NCBI GenBank assembly: GCA_028554795.2
Contig: CM068835.1
Span: 62,769,719 to 62,833,718, forward strand
Length of the DNA: 64,000 bases
Reading direction: 5' to 3'
Source: Sinohyriopsis cumingii
Taxonomy: Eukaryota; Mollusca; Bivalvia; Unionida; Unionidae
How positions within the stretch are numbered: the stretch's first letter is position 1; each line of letters begins with the position of its first letter. A program made the position numbers and the translations under genes. Below, in pieces: positions 35,390 to 46,724 of this stretch. Under the pieces are notes generated by a model. It worked only from the letters and a program-made list of their open reading frames with translations. It did not search any database and was not told the origin of the DNA.

Positions 35390-36250
35390 ATACCTTTGCT
35401 TTTATGTACAATTGATTGAAGGTAGAACAAAGAAAGTATGGAGTGTAGCTTCCAGAATTTAGTGTTCATGACACCAACCAAAGAAGATCGATTAAGAATG
35501 GCCCAAGATACAGCAACAGCCCAAATCTCATGAAATTGACAGATCCCTCAATGAGAGACTATAATGTCTTTTGATAGTCACAATAATCCACATCTGTTGA
35601 AATAGCAGAGTCGGTATCTTTGAGAGGGGAACAGAGTTGGTTTCAACCATTTCTATTTCTTGTTGATTTTGCCAAACAGAAATGTAAGGTCTTAACACAC
35701 AAAGGAGCCTATCTTCATCATCCATTTATGTGAGTGGGCCTGGGGATTTCAATAGAACAAGGGTCTACCAAGGTAGCCGTCTTTTGATCAAAAACCCAGG
35801 ACAGCATATTGAGAAAATAGTTCTTATTTACCACTGAACATTAAATCACATTTTTCCATTGATAAGGATCAAATTTCAATAATTTTCCTCACAAACACTG
35901 GGGAGTGAAGGAATACCATCTTACGAGTAAGGTTTACAAAGGCAGCCCTCACTCAAAAATTCATACCCATTTTGATAACAACCAAAGATGATAGCACTGG
36001 TTCCACCTAGGCATTAAATTGTGTGACATTTGCCTGTGAAGCTCAAAGTACATGGCCAGTTCTGAAAGATTTGGGTCCAACATATAGAAAACACAAGAGA
36101 GCAGTGAGATTACTGCCCTAAAGCTGTAAAGGTGGATATTTAAGTCTTTCCCTTGAACAGACAAAAGAAAATATGCAACAGCAGTGAAAGGGGGATAGAC
36201 ATGATCAATGTTTTTCCTACCATAACGATTACAGATTATTCTCTACTTGG
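35390..36250 (-). pseudogene. DIRS tyrosine recombinase remnant
   Basis: YPPFTAVAYFLLFVQGKDLN and LYSFRAVISLLSCVF (N-terminal SAM-like part), LDPNLSEL, then EDRLLCVLRPYISVW (family: DxxLCPVRALxxYL), then FHEIWAVAVSWAILNRSS. In the last motif the expected HExR arginine is Trp. FWKLHSILSLFYLQSI carries the catalytic tyrosine (FYL). So Tyr kept, active-site Arg lost. Confidence 0.88.
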
Positions 36251-36415
36251 CATCATAAACCTTTGAAGTCAGTTGCCTTTGTACCTGAGCAGTGCAGGTG
36301 AGGGTGGAGAAATTGTGGATAGTTATGTAAGTGGAACCCTCTGTGCTTAAATAGCAGATCCCTCATCATTGTTCATTTTCTGGGGTCATCTACCAAGAGT
36401 AGTCAGGAAGGTCAC

Positions 36416-37011
36416 TCAACATAACAAAAGAGGTGCTACCTGGGTACTTTCTAATGCAGAAGTCATGACTCTGTGAAGGATTTGTGGGATTATTCTAAAC
36501 AATGGAAATGTATAAACATAAAGATGATTCCATTTCAGGCTGAGTGAGTCCTCAAACCATACCTTCTTGTCTGGATTTAGAGACATGAAGACGAAATACA
36601 TTTTCAAAGAGCAAACAAGTGTATTATTGTCTTCCCCAACAACTGAAAAAGTGTGTCTGTCACTTACACTGGTGCAGTCTGACCACTATTTGCATACCAC
36701 CCAATCATGCCTGGACAGGTTGTCCACAAGAATATTTCTTGGAATGTGGCAGACTCTGAGAGTTATCTTCTCTGAGATTGTCCAATATTGGTGATTCCAG
36801 ACTTCCAAGTACAGAAAAGATGTATTAGTACCCCCCTTGACATCTGAGGTACAGTAATATAGGTATTACTGTATGCCACAAATGACATGATGTCTATGGC
36901 AACTATCAACCAGTGACATGTTATGCGGTTGACGTACCCTTGTAGTACAAGAAGAACATCCAGCATTTCTAAGATATTGATATAAAGGGAAGATTCCTCA
37001 TGAGGCCACAA
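36416..37011 (-). pseudogene. DIRS RNase H remnant
   Basis: HEESSLYINILEMLDVLLVLQGYVN and VAIDIMSFVAYSNTYITVPQ match the DIRS RNase H (family: LHINxLEMxAV and DNxxVVAYINKQGG). Further on, WFEDSLSLKWNHLYVYTFPL and IIPQILHRVMTS match the conserved linker (family: DALSxxWxxLxxYAFPPxxLIxxVL). The Asp of DNM is shifted to IDIM, retained as Asp. Confidence 0.88.
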
Positions 37012-37211
37012 TCCTACAAAACTATCATCTCTGACAACATGTGATCAACCCGACCTGAATCTGAAGCATTCAGGTGTATATAAAGGACAGAGGTTTCGGG
37101 GCATGTTTTGAAACTCTGCTCAGGAGCTGGTTCTGATTCTGCCAGGACAGGTTTTAGATGCAAATGATGATGAAATTTGGTTCCAAAATGGAATCTGAGC
37201 TGACTGAGAAT

Positions 37212-37762
37212 TCATATGTGGTCTCCTGTTCCTAGCAGCAGGAACAGGAGAGACAGCAAATGAAATCTACCTTGGGAAACTAAATCTACTGATGCATTCA
37301 CACCCCAGGACAAAGAAATAAAGGTACTGAGCATAAAGTCTTCTCTGATAGATTTGTAATGAGGGTCAGGATCTGTAAGATCTTGTTGAAGAGAACCCAG
37401 TTTTGTCACTTGGTGGATGAGGAAACTTTGTGAAGGGATCCAGTCTCTATGCTTGTGGATTAGTCCCAGATGAATCACTGTCTTCCAACAAAGTTACAAG
37501 TAGTGCATCAACCAGTCATCAAAATACTCGATGATGTGGATGCCACAGGACCTGAAGGGAGCCACTATTAGGTTCATCACTTACAAAAGGCTTCGAGGCA
37601 GTGTAAGGGTAAGGAGATGAGTCCAAAACTGAAGGATCTCCTGGTCCAGACAAAACCATATAAATTGACTGTGGGATGGGAAGATAGGGATGTGAATGTA
37701 GGCATCCTGGAGATATATGGAGACCAATCAGTCTTAAGAAAATAGGTTGATAAATTGACCAT
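37212..37762 (-). pseudogene. DIRS reverse transcriptase remnant
   Basis: In three frames: LYGFVWTRRSFSFGLISLP (family form: LRFVWxGRxFQFxxLPFGL), then GIHIIEYFDDWLMHY with the catalytic YxDD box as YFDD (about 37515-37530), then HLGLIHKHRDWIPSQSFL (family form: LGLxxNxxKSxLxPSQxxxYLG). The tryptophan after YFDD is typical of DIRS-type RT. Confidence 0.9.
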
Positions 37763-37769
37763 TTTAGCT

Positions 37770-38190
37770 GTGCTAATATTTACAATGAGAAAATTCAGTG
37801 GCTGAAAGACCTCCAGATGTGCATGTTGTCATTGTAAGAGTACATCAAAAGAACATGACCTAATAGCTTGGCGGCAAGTTCAATGACTTGACTAGCTGCT
37901 GAGTGGTGAGAAAAGGTACTGATATTTACAATGACTAAATTCTGAGGCAGAAAGACCCAGTGATGTACTTGTGTGTAAGAGTACAACAAACAAACAACTT
38001 CAGCTTTCATTATTGTGTTCGTTTCTAAGTGTAGCAGAATAAATAGTGCATGTGACCTTGAAATCAAGACATGTTGAGAGTTAGACAAAATGCTGTTGCA
38101 ATTTTGGATAAGTATTTTGGGGTTAAACAGCAAATTGACGAAGATTGTAATGAGATTTAGCAGAGTGCTAAAGTTGCTATAACTCATAGT
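37770..38190. repeat. Direct duplication of about 150 bp at the 5' side of the DIRS RT
   Basis: ATATTTACAATGAGAAAATT...GTAAGAGTACATCAAA at 37780 is repeated as ATATTTACAATGACTAAATT...GTAAGAGTACAACAAA at 37921. It creates a 130-codon minus-strand frame without recognised motifs. Confidence 0.75.
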
Positions 38191-38194
38191 TCAC

Positions 38195-39470
38195 ATGGAA
38201 CTCTATGTATGGTGCCTAGCCTAGTGCTTGGAATAAGACCTTTCCTTGGCCTGACATAATTCACTCTCACTCTAATGGACAAACAGCTATATATCAGCAA
38301 AGTAAAGAAGTTAGAAAATTGGACTCAATGACAACCACTAGTTCTACTCATCTCAATATTTAACCACTTCGGTATGCCCAATATGCTTCTGGCAGAGGGC
38401 TGCAACATTTGCTGGTGGGAATCCTGTGTTTCCCAAAATAGGAGTCCTGAACTCCTAGTTTTAAAATCTTAGCAAGACCTCTGATATAAATCTACCTCTG
38501 CCACTCTTGCATACCACTCCTATCCCATTATGGAGATGAATCCGCAGTCAAGACAAAAATACACAACTCGACTGAAAATAGTGTGAGTATAATGATCTTT
38601 GTATGTATATAATTGCATCATGACCATAACATGTATGAAGTTTCACACCATTCCACTAATGACTGCAAGTTGAAATCACAAAATGCTACCATAAAATGCA
38701 TTCAGCTGTCAAAAAGGGCAATAACTCGAACAAAAATCTTGTGAGAGGGAAACCAACAAATTTATTACTATGTGCATTTCTTAGAAATTGATGAACAAAA
38801 TATACAATGTTCCGCTTTACAGACATTCTGTACTACTGAGATGGACCATCATAAGGTGAAACGTTGTTAGCATTGGCAATATACACACTGGAGAGAATTT
38901 TGGTACATTTTTATGTTACTTTCATGAACCATGATTGAAATTTCTTTACATCTTCTAACTAAGGAAACTGCACTATGTAAAGCAGACAGCTGATCAATAC
39001 AGTTGCACCTATAGGCTTGAAAAATGAGCCTGAACTATTCCAAAATATTCTACTTTTAGCAAGTATATGACAGCAGCTTTGGAAAGTTCAATAAATGAGA
39101 ATAAAATATATAAAAGGTAAAAAAAGTTATCAGCTCATTTGTTCCAACTTATCTTTGAGGCCCAGGAAGTGATAATGACCAAATGGAGATAGTAGTCTTT
39201 TGAGAGATGCACATCTGAAGTAAAACCAACCGGTATACGCAATAACCTAAATAACCCCCACCAATCATACACCAAAATGATGGGAAAAATTATTTTAACA
39301 ATACCTAATATATACAAGGTCATTTTTGAGTAGCCAGAATACCAATGATGGAAATCTGGGAAATGCTTTTCCTTTAAAAAGTAAACCCTATACAAAGTGC
39401 AACTGTATAGCAGAACCCAAGATAAACTGCTGAGTAAGGACTATTTGTGTTAACAAGACCGACATATACT
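38195..39470. other. Anonymous intron with degraded dispersed repeat
   Basis: Contains CATGACCATAACATGTATGA and AGTTTCACACCATTCC (near 38620), similar in layout to the 39.5-39.9 kb repeat. The segment 39130-39420 resembles 28015-28280 (AACTTACCTTTGAAGTCC... ; AATACCTAAAATATACAATG vs AATACCTAATATATACAAGG), so a dispersed repeat is shared. Confidence 0.5.
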
Positions 39471-39474
39471 ACAC

Positions 39475-39935
39475 TGAACTAAAAAACAATAGCTCCAAAA
39501 GAATATGATTTGCTGGCATTTGCTTCTTCAGGTGATGACCATTTGACCAAGTTTCATGGCACTCCATAAGAAAACTGCAGGAGTAGTTGAAGAACAAAAT
39601 TATGTCATAGTTGCATTAACTCACTGCATTAAGCTACATGACAAAAATGACAATAACTACAACACAAATCGCAATAGCAGAGTGATTTGTTGACAAGTGC
39701 ATCTTCCGGTGATAACCATAATATTGTCCGAGTTTCAGGTCAATCCAGCAAAAGCGACGGGACTAGTTGCATTGATGAGATTGTTTCATATAGGGCAATA
39801 ACTGGCGACAAAGTGATTTGCTGAAACATGCATCTTTAGTTCACGACCATTAAACCTGCTGAGTTCCATAGCAATCCAAAACCATTGGACTAGTTGCATT
39901 TATGTGTGTGAGACAGAAGGATGGATGGTGGATTG
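39475..39935. repeat. Degenerate repeat with GATTTGCTG...CATCTTCnGGTGA units
   Basis: Three related units: GATTTGCTGGCATTTGCTTC...GGTGATGACCATTT (39508), GATTTGTTGACAAGTGCATC...GGTGATAACCATAA (39685) and GATTTGCTGAAACATGCATC...CACGACCATTAAA (39819), each followed by AGTTTCAnGGCAnTCC and ACTAGTTGCAT. Similar long repeats are common in mollusc introns (recall, not checked). Confidence 0.7.
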
Positions 39936-40600
39936 ACAAGAGGTTTTCTATATACCCTTAAGACACAGTAAGTGATATATACTTCATCTTTGCTAGCCAA
40001 GGTTCCGATATAATAACCCTATCAAGCAGATATTTCTGTGAATTTCATTGGAAGCAACGATAAGCCAGCGCATCCAATCAAAATGAAGTTGTTCATATTG
40101 AACACTGTTCCTTCATGAATGAGGCAAGGGGAGCACACAACTCGAATGGGCTGAAAAATAAGCAATTTTCAACTGCCGGTCCATGTTTGTACAAATATCT
40201 TTCACTCAAATACACCTATAATGGCTTCTCTCTGGTACATACTTTCGATATTAAACTTACAAAGTAACCTTTTTAAGTCAAATTCCATTTCTGACTGAGA
40301 TACAATGTACATGTACCACTGTTATATGCTATTGGTTATTTTGGAATTACCAACTAAGGGAGGCAACTCATGAAATCCAGTAGATGTCGCTAGGACAAAG
40401 TACTTGAGTATCTGTTCGATCTGAAAAGGTATAGATAGGGTTATCATATCGGAAACTTGGCTTGAGAAGATGTATATATGTATGAATACGATTCCATGGC
40501 ACAGCCACAAAATACTGGCTATATGGTGCTAAACTGAAGCTAAATTCTAACAAATATAAAGAACTCCCAAAAAACGTTATAGTAGAAATGTATTATATGT
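39936..40600. other. Anonymous intron
   Basis: Nothing recognised. Confidence 0.5.
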
Positions 40601-40603
40601 ACA

Positions 40604-40876
40604 TGATTGAGATTTTTAACATAGCTTTATCAATTTAAGTCATATTGCTACAATGTCTGCAGTATGGAAGTTTATTGTGATGTTTAGCAACCCAACCATA
40701 GTGTCCTTACACCAGGCTAACCAGTCATAAAGCTAACCTCTTAATGCTGAGTGCCAAGTGTGGCAGCTGATAGCAACATTTTTAGAAGTCTTTGGTATGA
40801 CTCACCTGGGGTTTGAAACTGCAACCTCCTACATTTGAGGTGGATGCTCTAAGCACTTATGCCACCAAAGTGGTCA
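40604..40876 (-). mobile_element. SINE-B, 5'-intact diverged copy
   Basis: Minus orientation; B box-like GGTTTGAAACTG complement near 40810, 3' segment TTAACATAGCTTTATCAATT. A central segment (the CATCATGCCGCAGACATG block) is deleted. Possible flanking ATTATATGTAC / AGTTATAGTAC. Confidence 0.83.
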
Positions 40877-40879
40877 GAG

Positions 40880-41270
40880 TTATAGTACAAGAAAAACGAC
40901 AAAAAAAGAATTCACTTCTTGAGTTAATTTTGTACATTCAAAATTAGAAATTGCACAGTGTGAAATGACCAAACAAGAGAACATGATGATGACTGGCACA
41001 TTATATGCCTGCCCTGTGTTTAATGGGAACTATGTAAGAACCAGTATGGCATGGCTGACTCTGCAGATTATCAGAAAATTGATCTCAGTGACACAGATCA
41101 TTTGGTCAAGGTTATTTAGTCTTGAGTTAAACTTGCAGCATAGAAACAATTATTTTCTTAATAGAATTACAATGAAATGTGATCTTTTCTACATTAGTTT
41201 TTATGTATTATCGTAAGCGCAAGCCATCCACAAAATATGATCATAGAAATTACTCTAGTGAAAAGCTGTT
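40880..41270. other. Anonymous intron
   Basis: Nothing recognised. Confidence 0.45.
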
Positions 41271-41274
41271 CCGC

Positions 41275-41985
41275 AAAATCCTTTTTGGGGGAAAAGCCAA
41301 AATGACTTGACTTTTCACCATAAAATGAACAGGCCTCTATCATACCTGAAGTGCAAACCATGCATCCATGTAATCTTGCCCAAACTAAAAGTAACTCACA
41401 AACTTTGGTGAAGATACATGTATACGGTCAAGAACAACTTTTATTTCTTCCAGAAACCATATTTCTTCAGTCATCTAAACCTTTAGTTTCAAAATTAATA
41501 GGTTCAATTCTTACCCCATGTGCAAGCCATCCAAAAAGTTTGGGCCATGGTCTGTGATGCAGAACTAATGTTATTGTGTAGAAACACCTTTTCTCTTAGT
41601 CACAATGATCTAATGTCCTTTCGACCCCAAAACTGATAGGCACTTTATTTATTCCTCAAGCAAACCATCTTTAAAGTGTGGTTCAGGTCTGATGTAAAAT
41701 TAACGAAACTGTGCAGAAACCATTTTGAAAAATATCGTAGCCTTAACCTGTCTGATCTCTTTAACACAACAGCAGCACTCTTCTTCTTACCCAAAGACAA
41801 GTCATCTACAATGTCTGATCCAGGTGTGTTGTGTACAAATAATGTTATTGTGCGAAAACCATTTTATTTCTTTTGCTACAGTGACCTTGACCCAAAAAGC
41901 CATACAGTTCTTCCTTATCCCAAGTGCAAGCCATTTCCAACGTTTGGTAACTGTTGATGCTGGAGGACTTTTGTGTATGCCCTGA
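41275..41985 (+). repeat. Degenerate array with GTGACCTTGACCC...CAAGTGCAAGCCATCC units
   Basis: About five units. Landmarks: CTGAAGTGCAAACCATGCAT (41349), CCCATGTGCAAGCCATCCAA (41515), CTCAAGCAAACCATCTTTAA (41657), CCCAAGACAAGTCATCTACA (41791, diverged) and CCCAAGTGCAAGCCATTTCC (41919), each followed by a GTnTGGnCnnGGTCTG block and a GAAACCATTTT block. Average spacing about 140 bp. Confidence 0.72.
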
Positions 41986-42213
41986 TGGCATCATTGCAAG
42001 TATCATGAAACCATGGCTTCATGACATATTCAGCAATAATGTATGTTTGTATTCCCTGGAGCCATTCCTGGAGTATCTTAGTAAATATGAATATGATGTT
42101 TCCATGCGAATAAGCTGTCAAATTTGATTTGCAAAGGGACTGAACTATTTCCTAATTTGCCTTATTCAGTTTCAATCTGTGGCCTAGCTCTTGATGTCTG
42201 AGTTATATTACCC

Positions 42214-42322
42214 TGTAAAGTATAATGGAAAGTGGCCATTATGATTGATTTGACACACATTACAACTTAAAGTATAATGGAAAGTGGCCATTATGATTGA
42301 TTTGACACACATTACAACTTAA
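42214..42322. repeat. 52-bp direct duplication, almost perfect
   Basis: AAAGTATAATGGAAAGTGGC ... CACACATTACAACTT occurs twice head to tail with no differences seen, indicating a recent event. Confidence 0.93.
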
Positions 42323-42530
42323 AGTATAAATTCCTAAAGCAAGTTCCCATTTGCTGTCTCACTATATTTGTACTACGTACATGTATATATACACAATGCA
42401 TTTAGTTGGGGCATATTCTTATAAAAATGTCTGCTTGTTACGTCCAAATACAAATTTAGTTTCTCTTTAATTTTTGCGTTGTTTGTTCAACTTTTCAGTA
42501 TGTAGGTATATATTGATTTCTATATTTATT

Positions 42531-42823
42531 TTTGTATGTGTGTTTTTATTTTTAATGTTGTTTTAAAGTTTTTAGACATATCACTATGTCTAGCACTGGA
42601 GGCATCATGCCACAGACACGTGGCATCATGTCCCATCCAGTTACATAATCCTGACAACAGGATGACCTGCCCTAACACTAATCTCTTAATACTGAGCACC
42701 AAGCAAGGCAGCTGCAAGTACCATTTATACAAGTCTTTGGTATGACTCAATCTCCTGGGTTCAAAGCCATCACCTCCCGCATCTACGGAAGACGATTTAA
42801 ACACCAAGGCCACCAGAGCGGTC
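42531..42823 (-). mobile_element. SINE-B, diverged copy
   Basis: Minus orientation, GTTTTTATTTTTAATG at the 3' end, body CATCATGCCACAGACACGTG, head with CCACCAGAGCGGTC at the right. A box region partly degraded; no clear target duplication. Confidence 0.83.
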
Positions 42824-42829
42824 TTTTTT

Positions 42830-43215
42830 CCTCTACAGAAAAGAATTAAGAGTCTGTATGTGCCTTTCTTTATTGTGTACAGCTATGTACTATGTGTGTA
42901 ACTTATGATGCATATAACTGAGGGTCACAAGGAGGATAAGTTCCATAGAAGTAACTGTGTCACCCTCTCTAAATAAAGACATTATAACTATTATTCTTGT
43001 TACAAAAGTAATTATCAATTTCGCAAGAAACCTTAAACAAGATTGACTCCATGTTACAGGTCAGATGTAAGTATAAGCTGGATCCTATGGCAGGATACAT
43101 ATAACTATGGAATGAAACAGTTAGATGAGGTCCAGGACCACAATTACCTTATAACGAGAACATAGTCAAAATGAAGGCCTTATAATGAGGGAGTGCTCTG
43201 TGTGTACACTCAAAG
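42830..43215. other. Anonymous intron
   Basis: Nothing recognised. Confidence 0.45.
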
Positions 43216-43216
43216 T

Positions 43217-43217
<1 letters not shown>

Positions 43218-43308
<91 letters not shown>
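43218..43308. repeat. (CA)n(TA)n compound microsatellite
   Basis: About 16 CA units followed by about 29 TA units. Confidence 0.97.
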
Positions 43309-43309
<1 letters not shown>

Positions 43310-43311
<2 letters not shown>

Positions 43312-44440
43312 ACCCCACAAATTATTTATGGACAGAATTAATTAATCAATATGAAAATATGCCTATAATTGATAACTAACTGGCTAGTGCAGGTGATATT
43401 GTCTAAACCTTAAATCCTGAGTATCAATGATCGACTAAAGCATAACAAGTTGGTCACAGTTAACTCCTGTTATACAAAGGTGTATAATTCAAAAACATAG
43501 ATCCATATATTACCTTTATTGAATCACATATAAACTTAAATAAATGAAGAATGTTTAGTATTCAAGAAAAAGCCTGCAATGAATTTCACTTAGAAAATGA
43601 AAATTTCACAAACAGGTGAAAGACACCTATTCTTGAGTAGGTTTTGTGAAACTTCCAAAGAATTAAACACATGACTTTGTAAAGCTAGTTAGGTGTACAT
43701 ATCCAGATTAATTATCCACATATCTGTAACTGCTACACAAATGAATAAAATTAAACAAAAAAAAATATAAGAACCTGAAACCCCTCAGCCTTCCACCTTC
43801 AAGTGGGTATTAACATTGTTATTTTCTTTTAATGTAGGCAATCCAGCTGAGCTGTAAATAATGATATCAACTAAATGGAAATGTAATGACTTGAATCAAA
43901 GTTTCAGGACAATTTTTTTCGCACAGCAGTCCTACAAATTTCATGTCAGCACCTTGCTCTTTTAAATACAACTAATTACCCAAGAAGCCAATTACGTATT
44001 ACTGACTTAGAACTGAACATGTAGTTAGTATATTCCACTCAATGAAAAAAAGAATAATTATTGTAAACACACACACACAAAATCAGCTGCATTCTATATC
44101 CCAAATCTTCACAATTTGGCAAAGCATCATTATACCAAATACTACAAAACACCCTCCCTAAACAGTTGCTAAGGAGTAAAGATGAGAAGACTATATATTA
44201 CATGCACCCAATCCACACCCCTCCTCTGGAGCATCATGTTCCTTGAGAAAAACAAACTGCAACAACCTGCACAGACTTACTTAAAGTTACCAAGAGAATT
44301 GACAAAGGAAAATTAGGATACAAAGACAAACAAACTGATAAAAGACAATCCGATAAATCAGTCTCTAAAATTGTATCAGTCTGATAAACTGGTGGTTTCA
44401 TATCCACTGATAGAGGCAGGGATACATGTATTTGGACACA
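43310..44440. other. Anonymous AT-rich intron
   Basis: Nothing recognised. Confidence 0.5.
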
Positions 44441-44447
44441 GGACATG

Positions 44448-44514
44448 ACTGTTCCAGTGGCCTAAATGGTTAACACATCTATGATGGAGGTTACGGGTTT
44501 TGAACCCCAGAAGA
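44448..44514 (+). repeat. tRNA-like SINE head, orphan
   Basis: TGTTCCAGTGGCCTAAATGG (A box-like) and GGTTACGGGTTTTGAACCCC (B box-like), matching the SINE-B head, but the SINE-B body does not follow. Directly followed by the 44.5-kb dispersed repeat. Confidence 0.65.
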
Positions 44515-44519
44515 ATTAG

Positions 44520-44830
44520 TGGCAAGATTTTCGCTATATTCATTGAGGCAGTCATATTGAATGTTGCAGGGCACAATTTTCATTTAGGAGTTAGTAGGTG
44601 TCATGAAAGAGGTCTTTGGTGAAACCTATGTTGCTATGACCATCACTTCTGAAGGACAAGATTTTCAAGGTGACTGCCAATGGTGGCCATAACAGATCTG
44701 CATCTTTTTCATTTAGGACCAAACAGACACAATCTGTCAATATGATTCTCCATTAGAAAGAAAAGCACTAGAAAGATTTTCAAGATGGCTGTCATGGTAG
44801 CTACATTTAAGTTAAGATCACCACCAGTGT
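44520..44830. repeat. Dispersed repeat, same family as 27.3 and 28.2 kb
   Basis: GACAAGATTTTCAAGGTGAC and GAAAGATTTTCAAGATGGCT units with TTTCATTTAGGACCAAACAG between them. Confidence 0.68.
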
Positions 44831-44834
44831 AATA

Positions 44835-45835
44835 CAGGAATAACTGGATATCCATGAAACCTATTCATCTTCTGGGTAAAAATTGGCTGGGCTAAGTAAA
44901 GCCTTACTACATACCCATCTCTGGGATGAGCTGAGACAGATTTACACCCTGAGAATAAATATAAGTGCATTTTCTATCACTAACCAGTGTCAAAGTTCAA
45001 TATCACTTAATATCTGGTGTGCTTCAATTATAAACAACTGTTGCATGAGTTTGCCTATTGGTTATCTAGTCTTGAACATATCATGAAGGTATAACTTAGC
45101 TTTGTTCTACACAGGTGCCTAATGTAAACTTTATACTAAAATGGATAAATAATATGGACCTGATGCAGTTTCACATTTTGCTCTTAATATCCTGATGCTG
45201 TTCGCATTTTACATTGAAACTTTCAGTAATTTAGGCATCATTTTCATGCACAGATTTCCCTTTCAACAAGCTATCTGACATATTTGTTAAGTTAGACCTA
45301 TAAGATGTCAAGAGAGAGAGAATGTCAATCGTGATTTTTTATGGTTCTGGCAATGTTTCACTAATCCCAAGTAACAGTTTTCCAAAGTAACTGAAGCTTT
45401 ATATATGTATGGTCATGCCAATGAAAACATCATATTACTTCAAGTATGTATTTACTTTTCACAAGAAAAATGCACATGTCTATAGTATTTATAAAGCATA
45501 AAATGTCAAGACAATAGCTGATTAGTCAAAATCTACGTGAAGAATTGACCTAGAAATGTTCTAATTCTTTTGGCCAATCAGCAATTTTCCTCTTAATGGA
45601 ATCTGCACAATACCACTGATCTATATTTTTTACTGATATAATTGTCATGCTGAATACAGCAATAATACATTATAGTGGTGATATACAGCAACATCACAAA
45701 ATACTCAGAAGTCTGTGCCCTGGTGAAACTCTGATAAACTCACAGTGGACTCCAATCAATAATACAGTTTTATATGTGAGCCCTGAAAACTGGGAAAGTC
45801 TCTGACTTCCAGAAATAAACAGGATGAAACTATAC
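44835..45835. other. Anonymous intron with a small hairpin
   Basis: Near 45515-45592 GCTGATTAGTCAAAATCT pairs loosely with AATTCTTTTGGCCAATCAGC. Otherwise nothing recognised. Confidence 0.45.
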
Positions 45836-45839
45836 TTTG

Positions 45840-45965
45840 GATTTACAACACTTATTTACCTTAAAGTGTGTTGCCCAGAGACACAATAAAGTGGCCAGCC
45901 CTAGGCCTGGGTAGGATTCAAACTTGCACCATTCTTTCATAATCTGTCATCCTAACCAGAGAATA
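45840..45965 (-). repeat. tRNA-like SINE fragment
   Basis: On the minus strand CTGGTTAGGATGACAGATTA, then GCAAGTTTGAATCCTACCCA (B box-like), then GTGTCTCTGGGCAACACACT. Same layout as 46545-46722. Confidence 0.55.
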
Positions 45966-46544
45966 ACTGTAGATCCCACAGGTCTCTCAGGACTAAAGCT
46001 ATATTATAACCAATCAATTACATGTACTACTTTTATACACAATTATTGCAATGAGAGCAGTCCAGATGCCACAAATATCAAACTGATTGCAAAGTGTAAC
46101 TACTAGTTTTTTATTTGATGTTATCAATAAAGTGATAAATAAAACTTCAATAATATGCCAATCTATTCTAAATATATTACAGCTAGTACTATTAATAAAA
46201 GCACTAGGTCTAAATACAAACAATCGATCTAGATGAAGTTGACTGAATTCAATACAAATTCCGATGCAGTTGTCTGAATTAGAAATGGAATCCTTGGACT
46301 GGTTTTAAACAAACAATAAAACCTGTTTATATGAACAGTGTTTCCCTTTACCTTCATTTGTGCTTCAGGGACCCCCATCATTTTAATTTGACCCCCAGTG
46401 TTGATGCCAAAGTTTGTTTTTTACTCAGTCTGACCCCCAATTCTGAGACCAATGGGGATTTTTTACTGTCTTTCAGCCCAAGGGGTTATACTGTATGAAC
46501 TTGTACACTTACCAGGTAGACAATAATTGGTTTAGAAATGTCGG

Positions 46545-46722
46545 AGCACTGACTGACTGAGTGCTGTTTAATGACACATCAACACTTCAAAGGCTATATT
46601 GCACCTAGAATAAGGGTAATGTGCCTGCCCAGAGTCACAACTCAACTGGCCTTATCTGGACTGCATTAAAACCCACACCCTTCTAGCCATTATTCTAACC
46701 TCTAAGCCACTGTGGCTCCCTA
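46545..46722 (-). mobile_element. tRNA-derived SINE, third family (SINE-C)
   Basis: Minus strand begins GGGAGCCACAGTGGCTTAGA, passes a B box-like GTGTGGGTTTTAATGCAGTC, CTCTGGGCAGGCACATTACC, and ends GTCATTAAACAGCACTCAGTCAGTCAG-type sequence. Different body from SINE-A and SINE-B. Confidence 0.65.
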
Positions 46723-46724
46723 CA

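Larger units (their letters stand above)
35390..37800 (-). mobile_element. DIRS-type retrotransposon remnant, copy 2 (RT, RNase H, tyrosine recombinase)
   Basis: Minus strand in the order expected for DIRS elements: RT (37800-37210), RNase H (37011-36416), tyrosine recombinase (about 36250-35390). The presence of YR in place of a DDE integrase separates it from LTR elements. Many stops and frameshifts; a 150-bp direct duplication extends the 5' side (37770-38000). Confidence 0.9.

Noticed and set aside
37795-38187. 130-codon minus-strand frame
   Set aside because: Lies in a 150-bp direct duplication beside the DIRS RT; no domain recognisable, low-complexity hydrophobic composition.
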